10,350 nt of DNA, from NCBI GenBank assembly GCA_003488415.1, contig DNLQ01000180.1:1-10350 (forward strand), given 5' to 3'. The position numbers and the translations under genes were made by a program. The notes under the pieces are model-generated. The model had not been told where the DNA came from, made no database searches, and saw only the letters and a program-made list of their open reading frames with translations. Of the stretch, positions 1 through 5,351 are shown one piece after another. The first letter of the stretch is position 1. Every line of letters starts with the position of its first letter. Source of the DNA: Ruminococcus sp. Its GTDB lineage: Bacteria > Bacillota > Clostridia > Oscillospirales > Ruminococcaceae.

Positions 1-90
1 CCTCACAACCATAACTTGTCAGCTTTTACTTCTTTTGTCCGGATCTGTCGGTAAAGCAGGCTATCGCACGGGTGGTATTGTGTCAGAGTG

Positions 91-168
91 GTGTGGATCA
101 GTTGCCGGTTGATGTGGAATAGCCGCCGGTGGTTATACTGTCGGGGAGTGTGGAATAGTTACCGGTGA
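91..168. repeat. Three degenerate 21-base direct repeats in the region downstream of asnB
   Basis: Three similar units occur at 91-111, 112-132 and 148-168 on the plus strand. They share a core of TGTGGA, then A/T-rich bases and AG, then CCGGT. Units 1 and 2 are directly abutting; unit 3 follows after a 15-base spacer. Read on the minus strand, each unit is ACCGG followed by CT and TCCACA. The rest of 1-240 shows no credible gene: open frames are short in all frames and lack ribosome sites. The spacings (21 and 36) are multiples of three, so a short plus-strand frame reads the units in phase, but it has no convincing start. The units could be an intergenic repeat family, protein-binding sites, or the remains of a coding repeat. 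The repeat is visible directly; its role is unknown. Confidence 0.55.
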
Positions 169-240
169 GTGATCCAATTACGGGGTGCAGCGCTCGCTCC
201 CTGCCGGAGTCCAACGGTACCGGAGGTGAAAGTTCTTCCG

Positions 241-281
241 GAAACAAAAAAGAGACCGGACTGTAGAGTACCGGTCTCTTT
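241..281 (-). terminator. Intrinsic terminator of the operon, just after asnB
   Basis: On the minus strand the arms 271-281 and 249-259 form a perfect 11-base-pair stem, AAAGAGACCGG with CCGGTCTCTTT. The 11-base loop can add three more pairs. A run of six T (246-251, partly in the stem base) follows, then G and more T. The stem begins 8 bases after the asnB stop codon. On the plus strand the stem is followed only by TTT and then GC, so it should act mainly in the minus direction. This fixes the end of the transcription unit. Confidence 0.93.
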
Positions 282-289
282 GCAGATTC

Positions 290-1870
290 TTACTCTCCGC
301 TTGCACCGTAGTTTGAAAGCACACGGGCTGAGGGATCGTTAACATTGCAGCCCTCCCATTCCTTGTTGGGCATCCAGAAGTCTGTCACCATTTCGCTGTT
401 GCCGGGATAGTACTTCTCAAAGATCTCACGATACAGCAGAGACTCCTTGGTGAAGGGCTTTGCGTGGACGTACTTCGTACATTCAAGCTCAAACTCCTCG
501 TCGAGGTAGCGGCTCTCGGCATACTCCTTGAGGTAGTCCACCATGGAGTGTCCGACGGCATCGGAGAAAGCAGCTTTCTCACGGAAGAGAATATCGTGGG
601 GCAGGTAGTCGCCCTCAAAGGCGTGACGGAGCAGATATTTTCCCTTGTTGTACTTGTTCAGCTTCATCTCCGGATCTATCGCCATTACGTACTTTACAAA
701 ATCCAGGTCGCCGAAGGGGACTCTCGCTTCAAGGGAGTTTACCGAGATACAGCGGTCTGCACGGAGCACATCGTACATATGGAGCTCGTGTACACGCTTT
801 ACCGATTCAGCCTGGAAAGCCTCTGCGGAGGGTGCGAAGTCAGTGTACTTGTATCCGAAAAGCTCATCGGATATCTCACCTGTGAGCAGTACACGGATAT
901 CAGTCTGCTCGTGGATAGCCTTACAGAGAAGGTACATTCCCATACTTGCACGTATGGTAGTGATGTCGTAAGTTCCCAGGAGGTGTATCACGTCGTCGAG
1001 TGCGGAGATAACATCGTCCCTGGTGATGATGACCTCGGTGTGATCGCTGCCGATGAAGTCAGCCACCTGTTTTGCATATTTAAGGTCGATAGCGTCGGTG
1101 TTCATGCCGATAGCGAAGGTCCTTATGGGCTTGTCGCTCCTGCGCTGGGCGATGGCGCAGACCAGTGAGGAATCGAGTCCGCCGGAGAGCAGGAATCCCA
1201 CCTTTGCATCTGCATCAAGACGCTTTTCAACACCTGCCACCAGCTTGTCGTGGATGTTCCTGCATACTGTATCAATATCGTCGTGTATCACACTTCCGAC
1301 GGCTGTAATGTCGCAGTAGCAGCGGAACTCGCCGTCCTTCCAGTAGTGACCGGGAGGGAATGGCATTATCTTTTTGCAGATGCCTGTGAGGTTCTTAGCC
1401 TCGCTGGCGAATACCATTGTACCGTCCTCAGCCTTGCCGAAGTACAGGGGACGAATGCCGATGGGATCTCTTGCTGCGATGAATTTCCTTTCGGTGCTGT
1501 CGTAGATAACGCAGGCGAACTCTGCGTCAAGCATGGCAAACATATCCGTACCGTACTCTCTGTAAAGGGGGAGCAGTATCTCGCAGTCGCTGTCGCTCCT
1601 GAAGGTATAGCCCATACCGATAAGACTGTCACGGAGCTTGCGGAAGCCGTAGATCTCGCCGTTGCAGACTGCGAAATCTCCGTCCAGTCCGAAGGGCTGC
1701 ATCCCTTCCGGGGTGAGTCCCATTATTGAAAGTCTCTGGAAGCCCAGTAAGCCGTCCGGGACTTTAACTATCCTCTGATCGTCGGGACCTCGTGAAACCG
1801 TTTCCTTCAGTCCCATCATGACCTTTTCTGTACCGCCGCTCAAGCCGCAGTATGCCATTATCGTACACAT
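290..1870 (-). CDS. asnB: Asparagine synthetase B, glutamine-hydrolysing
   Basis: This enzyme transfers the amide nitrogen of glutamine to aspartate with ATP, giving asparagine, glutamate, AMP and pyrophosphate in the cytosol. The 526-residue protein resembles the E. coli AsnB/eukaryotic branch (E. coli about 554). Residues 1-200 are the class II glutaminase: Cys2 after the initiator Met, RLSI at 46-49, NGEIY at 70-74. The synthetase domain has the pyrophosphatase-loop SGGLDSS at 229-235 and the TTIRAS and GEISDE segments near 304-336. E. coli has GEGSDE at the last site, so a Gly to Ile change is visible there. The start at 1870 is chosen because Cys must be residue 2 and GGAGG lies 8 bases upstream. 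The frame stays open to a TTG at 1978, but that extension would bury the nucleophile and has no ribosome site. It is the last gene of the operon, after a 165-base leader. Confidence 0.95.
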   Translation of the reverse strand: MCTIMAYCGLSGGTEKVMMGLKETVSRGPDDQRIVKVPDGLLGFQRLSIMGLTPEGMQPFGLDGDFAVCNGEIYGFRKLRDSLIGMGYTFRSDSDCEILLPLYREYGTDMFAMLDAEFACVIYDSTERKFIAARDPIGIRPLYFGKAEDGTMVFASEAKNLTGICKKIMPFPPGHYWKDGEFRCYCDITAVGSVIHDDIDTVCRNIHDKLVAGVEKRLDADAKVGFLLSGGLDSSLVCAIAQRRSDKPIRTFAIGMNTDAIDLKYAKQVADFIGSDHTEVIITRDDVISALDDVIHLLGTYDITTIRASMGMYLLCKAIHEQTDIRVLLTGEISDELFGYKYTDFAPSAEAFQAESVKRVHELHMYDVLRADRCISVNSLEARVPFGDLDFVKYVMAIDPEMKLNKYNKGKYLLRHAFEGDYLPHDILFREKAAFSDAVGHSMVDYLKEYAESRYLDEEFELECTKYVHAKPFTKESLLYREIFEKYYPGNSEMVTDFWMPNKEWEGCNVNDPSARVLSNYGASGE

Positions 1871-1876
1871 TTTCCA

Positions 1877-1883
1877 TTCCTCC
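1877..1883 (-). promoter_or_regulatory. asnB ribosome binding site that decides the start
   Basis: On the minus strand GGAGGAA lies 8 bases before the ATG at 1868-1870. It selects this ATG over the in-frame ATG ending at 1906 and the TTG at 1978, neither of which has a comparable site. The bases CGGAGGA (1878-1884) are complementary to TCCTCTG at 1988-1994 in the same leader, so the site could be masked by RNA pairing. Confidence 0.85.
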
Positions 1884-1953
1884 GGATGTAGTATATATAA
1901 GGTCATCTCTGAAATCCCTTTTGAGAAAAACAGCTTTACACAGCATATGCAGC

Positions 1954-1984
1954 ACCTATCTGATCTTTCTCTGACCAAACAGGT
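1954..1984 (-). promoter_or_regulatory. Twelve-pair hairpin in the asnB leader, possible second ANTAR arm
   Basis: On the minus strand ACCTGTTTGGTC (1973-1984) pairs with GATCAGATAGGT (1954-1965) without a mismatch, including three G-U pairs. The loop is AGAGAAA, seven bases, with A at position 1 and G at position 4. A strict ANTAR loop has six bases, so the match is imperfect. Its 5' arm overlaps bases that can instead pair with 1907-1917, so it may belong to a switch. It is not followed directly by a T run and is not itself a terminator. Confidence 0.4.
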
Positions 1985-2007
1985 TTTCAGAGGAGCCTAT
2001 AAGCCGT

Positions 2008-2025
2008 TACATCGCCATTGATGCA
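2008..2025 (-). promoter_or_regulatory. Hexaloop hairpin resembling an ANTAR target (P1-like)
   Basis: On the minus strand TGCATC pairs with GATGTA (six pairs, one G-U) and closes the loop AATGGC (2014-2019). The loop has six bases with A at position 1 and G at position 4, the two features conserved in RNA hairpins bound by ANTAR antiterminators such as EutV and NasR. It begins 10 bases after the purF stop codon, and an ANTAR gene lies one gene upstream in the same operon. ANTAR targets normally have two such hairpins; the second is not clear here. The best candidate is the hairpin at 1954-1984, which has a seven-base loop. Confidence 0.45.
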
Positions 2026-2035
2026 GGGTTGTATT

Positions 2036-3457
2036 TTATTTATGTATCTTTTCGTCAAATTTGTTCTTGCTGCCTGCACCTGATACATCCACCGGATAAC
2101 TGCCGGTGAAGCAGCCGCTGCAGCAGCCGAAGCGGTTGCAGACAAGCTCTCCCAGGCACTCTGCCGGCAGGTAAGCCAGACTCTCCGCACCGATATATCT
2201 TGCTATCTCCTCTGTGGAGCTGTACTTTCCTGCGATAAGGTTCTCCTCGGAGTCTATGTCCGTACCGAAGTAGCAGGAGTGCAGGAAGGGGGGAGAGGAG
2301 ATGCGGACGTGTACCTCTTTTGCTCCGGCGTCACGCAGGAGCCTTACTATCCTTGCACTTGTCGTTCCTCTTACTATGGAGTCGTCGATCATGATCACAC
2401 GTTTGCCGCTGACAGTCTCACGTATGGCATTGAGCTTGATCTTGACGGCATTCTCACGCTGATCCTGTTCGGGCTGGATGAAGCTGCGGCCGATGTACTT
2501 GTTCTTTATGAAGCCGATGCCGTAGGGGATACCGCTTTCGTTGGCATAACCCAGTGCGGCATCAAGTCCGGAATCGGGTACGCCGATGACAATATCCGCA
2601 TCGGCAGGGGAGTGTCTTGCGAGAAGCTCTCCGGCTCTGAGTCTTGCGTGGTGAACGGAGACTCCCTCTATGACGGAATCGGGGCGGGCAAAGTAAATAT
2701 ACTCAAATATACAGATATGCCTGTGTTCTCCGCAGTTGGTGCGTATGGAACGGAGACCGCTGCTGTCTATGACAGCTATCTCTCCGGCGTCCACGTCACG
2801 GACGAACTCAGCACCCACAGTTTCCAGGGCGCAGGATTCAGAGGCGATAACGTATGCCCCGTCGTGAGTCCTGCCTATGCACAGCGGACGGAAACCGTGA
2901 GGATCACGGAAGGCTATCAGCTTCGTGGCAGTCATCAGGATGCAGGAGTATGCTCCCTTGATGAAGGGCATGGCACGCTCCACAGCCTGCTCAGTGGAGC
3001 TGCTGGTCAGCCTTTCACGCACTATGGAATAGGCTATAGCTTCCGTATCGGAGGTGCCGTGGAATATCGCTCCCGACATCTCGAAGGAACGGCGCAGCTC
3101 AGCAGCATTTACAAGGTTGCCGTTGTGGACGAGAGCCATATTTCCCTTTACGTGACGGATAACAAGGGGCTGTATATTATTGTGGCTGTGACCGCCCGTA
3201 GTGGAGTAGCGGACGTGTCCTACTGCCATATTTCCCCAGCCGAGCTTGCCAAGCACCTCTTTTGTGAATACCTCGGACACAAGTCCGTCCGAGCGCTTGT
3301 GGCGGAAGACTCCGTCATCGCATACTGTTATGCCGCAGCTCTCCTGACCTCTGTGCTGGAGGGCATAGAGCCCGAAATACACCGATGCTGCCACATTTGC
3401 CGCAGCATTCTCGTATATCCCGAAAACTCCGCATTCCTCGTGTATCATATCAAACAT
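2036..3457 (-). CDS. purF: Amidophosphoribosyltransferase (glutamine PRPP amidotransferase)
   Basis: PurF makes 5-phosphoribosylamine from PRPP and glutamine, the first committed step of purine synthesis. The 473-residue protein is close in length to B. subtilis PurF. Residues 1-8 look like a short propeptide ending in Glu-Glu, with the nucleophile at Cys9 in EECGVFG; HNGNL (111-115) and SDTEA (136-140) are typical of the glutaminase half. The phosphoribosyltransferase half carries the PRPP loop VIMIDDSIVRGTT at 354-366. Cys249, Cys395, Cys446 and Cys449 sit where the Bacillus-type enzyme binds its 4Fe-4S cluster, so this is the iron-sulfur, propeptide-processed type. The start at 3457 has AAGG six bases upstream; a second ATG three codons later is less well spaced. 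The ribosome site directly follows the stop of the ANTAR gene (gap 11 bases). Its place beside nitrogen-assimilation genes rather than in a pur cluster is notable. Confidence 0.96.
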   Translation of the reverse strand: MFDMIHEECGVFGIYENAAANVAASVYFGLYALQHRGQESCGITVCDDGVFRHKRSDGLVSEVFTKEVLGKLGWGNMAVGHVRYSTTGGHSHNNIQPLVIRHVKGNMALVHNGNLVNAAELRRSFEMSGAIFHGTSDTEAIAYSIVRERLTSSSTEQAVERAMPFIKGAYSCILMTATKLIAFRDPHGFRPLCIGRTHDGAYVIASESCALETVGAEFVRDVDAGEIAVIDSSGLRSIRTNCGEHRHICIFEYIYFARPDSVIEGVSVHHARLRAGELLARHSPADADIVIGVPDSGLDAALGYANESGIPYGIGFIKNKYIGRSFIQPEQDQRENAVKIKLNAIRETVSGKRVIMIDDSIVRGTTSARIVRLLRDAGAKEVHVRISSPPFLHSCYFGTDIDSEENLIAGKYSSTEEIARYIGAESLAYLPAECLGELVCNRFGCCSGCFTGSYPVDVSGAGSKNKFDEKIHK

Positions 3458-3468
3458 ACCGCACCTTC

Positions 3469-4050
3469 TTACAAATACTGCTCACTGAGCTTGTCGATTA
3501 TCGCCGCAGCACCGATGCTTTTCTTCTTGCGCTTGTTCATGGCGTACTGCTCGATGTAGGTGTGAGCCTCGTTCTCCGTCATGCCCTTGTACTCCATAAG
3601 CATGAATTTAGCCTTGTCGATAGTCTGTATCTCGTTTATCTTTTCCTCAAGCCTTGCATTCCGGAGATACAGCTCTGCCGAACGGCTGACTGCAATATCT
3701 ATCGTCCGCATTATCTGATACAGCACTGTCTTGCTGAAGGGTTTCCCGACTACGATGATGCCTGCCTTTTCTGCACGTTCTCCGATCTTCTCGGCAGTCT
3801 CGGACTTTATCATAAGGAGACAGTTTGCAGTTGTATTCTCAGTGACGTATTCGGCAAACTCTATTCCCGATTCGTCCAGCAGCGGCGGATTAATCATCAC
3901 AAGCTCAGTCATTATATCAGCTTCAAGCAGCGTCTTTGCCTGATAGGCTGATCCGACTATCTTTGGAGTGCATTTGAACGATGTACGGAGAAAATCAAGG
4001 AGAGTTCCAGCGGCATTGCTGTTACTTGAAACTACAATGATCTTTTCCAA
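3469..4050 (-). CDS. ANTAR-domain RNA-binding regulator with degenerate receiver domain
   Basis: This 193-residue protein has the layout of AmiR/NasT-like antiterminators. Residues 3-118 look like a response-regulator receiver, a linker helix rich in Leu, Arg and Glu spans about 119-140, and residues 130-189 form the ANTAR RNA-binding domain, recognised by the AKFMLME, GMTENEAH and AMNKR segments. The receiver is degenerate: the first acidic pair is Ser-Ser (8-9), and the phosphoacceptor position in ELVMINPP is Asn54. The conserved Lys remains at 103 (GKPFS). Phosphorylation control is therefore unlikely, and control by a binding partner or ligand is more plausible. The start is a TTG at 4048-4050, with GGGAGG six bases upstream; the next Met (48) would remove the first half of the receiver. 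It lies 12 bases after the GS-like gene. ANTAR genes beside glnA and gltAB are known in clostridia (NitR type). The family is sure; the target is inferred. Confidence 0.92.
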   Translation of the reverse strand: MEKIIVVSSNSNAAGTLLDFLRTSFKCTPKIVGSAYQAKTLLEADIMTELVMINPPLLDESGIEFAEYVTENTTANCLLMIKSETAEKIGERAEKAGIIVVGKPFSKTVLYQIMRTIDIAVSRSAELYLRNARLEEKINEIQTIDKAKFMLMEYKGMTENEAHTYIEQYAMNKRKKKSIGAAAIIDKLSEQYL

Positions 4051-4056
4051 AACTGA

Positions 4057-4064
4057 CCTCCCTT
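4057..4064 (-). promoter_or_regulatory. Ribosome binding site for the TTG-started ANTAR gene
   Basis: On the minus strand AAGGGAGG overlaps the last two bases of the TAA stop of the GS-like gene and sits six bases before the TTG at 4048-4050. This strong, well-spaced site supports TTG as the true start. It also suggests translational coupling of the regulator to the GS-like protein. Confidence 0.8.
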
Positions 4065-5340
4065 AAAGGGTGTAGAAGTACTTCTGATCTTCGAAGACTC
4101 CCTTGTCGTAGGCGGCGGAATACTCCTTCCACTCCTCCCGGCAGTGTCTGATGAATACCTCAAGGACGCTCTCAGGGACGTATCTTTTCAGGAATCCGGA
4201 GCCTTCTGCAATTTCCGCAGCCTTCTCCAGTGTACCGGGAAGCCTCTCGCTGCCGCAGTTCTTCTCAGGGAGTACCTCCCCGGACTTGATCCCTTCCAGT
4301 GCGGCATATATCATAAGTCCCAGGACGAAGTATGGGTTGCATACGCAGTCCGCAGCTCTCAGCTCCACTGAGGAGTCGCCGCTGTCCGGTGACATACGTA
4401 TCAGCTGTGAGCCTTCCTCGTCAGACCATATCACATCTCTGGGAGCGGTGAACTCTCCCAGTCTTTCGTAGGAGTTCACCGTGGAATTGGTGAACATGGC
4501 GAACTCCCGTATATTCTTCATTATGCCTGCCGCAGCATTTTTTACGGTGTCCATGCTCTCCGTGACTCTCTCCTCCATGAAATCGCTGTCCGGGAAGACA
4601 CTGAAGCTGATGTGCATACCGTTGCCGCAGTCATTGCGGAGGGGCTTGGGCATGAAGCTGGCATAGACTCCGTGAGTCTCCGCAACGGATTTGACGGCTG
4701 AACGGAAGCTGAGAAAGGTATCGGCAGCCTTCAGTGCTGAGGATGAATTGAAGTCTATCTCGTGCTGACCGCAGCCGCTTTCGTGACGTGATGATACAGG
4801 CTGTATGCCCATCTGCTCAAGGGTAAGACATACGTCACGGCGGATGTTCTCTCCCTTGTCGTCGGGAGCAGTATCGCAGTAGCCGGCATAGTCGTGGGGA
4901 GTTTTGACGGGAAGTCCTTTTTCGTCAATGTGGAAGAGCGTGAATTCGCAGGAAGTCCCGAAGCGGAAGCAGTAGCCTGCGGATACGGCAGTTTTCATCG
5001 CCTTCTTCAGGAAGTGGCGGCTGTCTCCCTCAAAGGGAGTGCCGTCCTTGCAGCGGATATAGCAGTACATCCTTATAACTCTGCCCTGCTGAGGTCTCCA
5101 GGGAAGGACAGTCATGGTCTGTGCATCGGGGAAGAGATACAGGTCTTTTCCGCCGGCAGCCTCAAAGCCTGCTATCTTCTTGGCAGCTATCCTGACGCCT
5201 CTCTCGAAGGTCACGGCAAGCTCCGATGACAGTATGGATATATTCTTCAGCCTTCCGTAAAGGTCACAGAAGGTCAGCTTCACGAACTTCACGTCATTGT
5301 CTTCGATATACTGCAATATCTCGTTTTCTGTATATATCAT
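4063..5340 (-). CDS. Glutamine synthetase family protein (GSI-like), several catalytic residues replaced
   Basis: The 425-residue protein aligns through its length with Bacillus-type GSI (444 residues): LYLFPD (67-72), GTPFEGD (100-106), the GQHEIDF block (191-197), MPKPL, GNGMH (239-243) and TVNSYERL. Metal ligands Glu132, Glu187, Glu194, His243 and Glu326 remain, as do Arg293, Arg315 and Arg328. Other active-site positions have changed (Salmonella numbers in brackets, from my alignment by eye): Asp50 is Ala52 and the DGSS block is AAKK; Glu129 is Ser130; Asn264 is Cys238; Glu327 is Thr298; Arg339 is Gly310; Arg355 is Ser324. Asp50 and Glu327 serve ammonium binding and deprotonation, so normal glutamine synthesis is doubtful. 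It may use another amine, or act as a sensor or regulatory pseudoenzyme. The start at 5340 is preferred over the adjacent ATG at 5343 because GGAGG then lies 5 rather than 2 bases upstream. Gaps are 11 bases from gltD and 12 to the ANTAR gene. Confidence 0.88.
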   Translation of the reverse strand: MIYTENEILQYIEDNDVKFVKLTFCDLYGRLKNISILSSELAVTFERGVRIAAKKIAGFEAAGGKDLYLFPDAQTMTVLPWRPQQGRVIRMYCYIRCKDGTPFEGDSRHFLKKAMKTAVSAGYCFRFGTSCEFTLFHIDEKGLPVKTPHDYAGYCDTAPDDKGENIRRDVCLTLEQMGIQPVSSRHESGCGQHEIDFNSSSALKAADTFLSFRSAVKSVAETHGVYASFMPKPLRNDCGNGMHISFSVFPDSDFMEERVTESMDTVKNAAAGIMKNIREFAMFTNSTVNSYERLGEFTAPRDVIWSDEEGSQLIRMSPDSGDSSVELRAADCVCNPYFVLGLMIYAALEGIKSGEVLPEKNCGSERLPGTLEKAAEIAEGSGFLKRYVPESVLEVFIRHCREEWKEYSAAYDKGVFEDQKYFYTL

Positions 5341-5345
5341 CATAT

Positions 5346-5350
5346 CCTCC
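5346..5350 (-). promoter_or_regulatory. Ribosome binding site choosing between two adjacent ATG codons
   Basis: On the minus strand GGAGG, one base after the gltD stop, is followed by AT and then two consecutive ATG codons. The spacing is 2 bases to the first ATG (5343) and 5 bases to the second (5340). The second is the more normal distance, so the GS-like protein probably begins Met-Ile-Tyr. Confidence 0.7.
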
Positions 5351-5351
5351 G

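Larger units (their letters stand above)
1871..2035 (-). promoter_or_regulatory. Structured untranslated leader between purF and asnB, candidate cis-regulatory RNA
   Basis: This is the only long gap in an otherwise tightly packed operon, and it can fold in competing ways on the minus strand. A small hairpin with a six-base loop lies at 2008-2025 and a 12-pair hairpin at 1954-1984. The segment CTCTGA (1987-1992) can pair with TCAGAG at 1969-1974, or, extended by AA, with TTTCAGAG at 1907-1914. Overlapping bases TCCTCTG (1988-1994) can pair with the asnB ribosome site. These choices exclude one another. A T5 tract at 1926-1930 follows GCTG, but I find no clean GC-rich stem before it; the best partner is GAGAAAGA at 1964-1971, which would pair through the T tract itself. 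No T-box sequence and no convincing sigma-A promoter is seen. A regulatory role is inferred. Confidence 0.5.

Noticed and set aside
55..168. A short plus-strand Trp/Arg-rich frame that reads the three repeats in phase
   Set aside because: No in-frame start with a ribosome site is visible and the frame is under 40 codons. Kept only as a remark on the repeats.
1890..1900. A sigma-A type -10 sequence (TATACT) just upstream of asnB
   Set aside because: No acceptable -35 hexamer lies about 17 bases upstream, and a transcript starting there would begin at the ribosome site.
1926..1971. An intrinsic terminator in the asnB leader at the T5 tract
   Set aside because: The tract is preceded by GCTG, but no CAGC-containing or GC-rich arm lies before it. 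The best helix, GAGAAAGA with TTTTTCTC, uses up the T tract and is A/T-rich. ANTAR-controlled termination here is possible but not supported by a clear terminator stem.
1871..1978. A 36-codon N-terminal extension of AsnB starting at TTG 1978 or ATG 1906
   Set aside because: The class II glutaminase needs Cys directly after the initiator Met, which only the ATG at 1870 gives. That ATG also has GGAGG eight bases upstream. The extension is Cys-rich nonsense relative to the family and overlaps the structured leader.
1871..2035. A T-box or known glutamine riboswitch upstream of asnB
   Set aside because: The T-box consensus around the tRNA-acceptor bulge is absent and the leader is shorter than usual. 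No match to the glnA or downstream-peptide glutamine motifs that I can recognise.
2279..3559. A 426-codon open frame on the plus strand
   Set aside because: It lies antisense to purF, which has full family motifs, and resembles no known family. Other long plus-strand frames (for example 464-1168, 5226-6098, 6747-7427 and 7450-8169) are rejected for the same reason.
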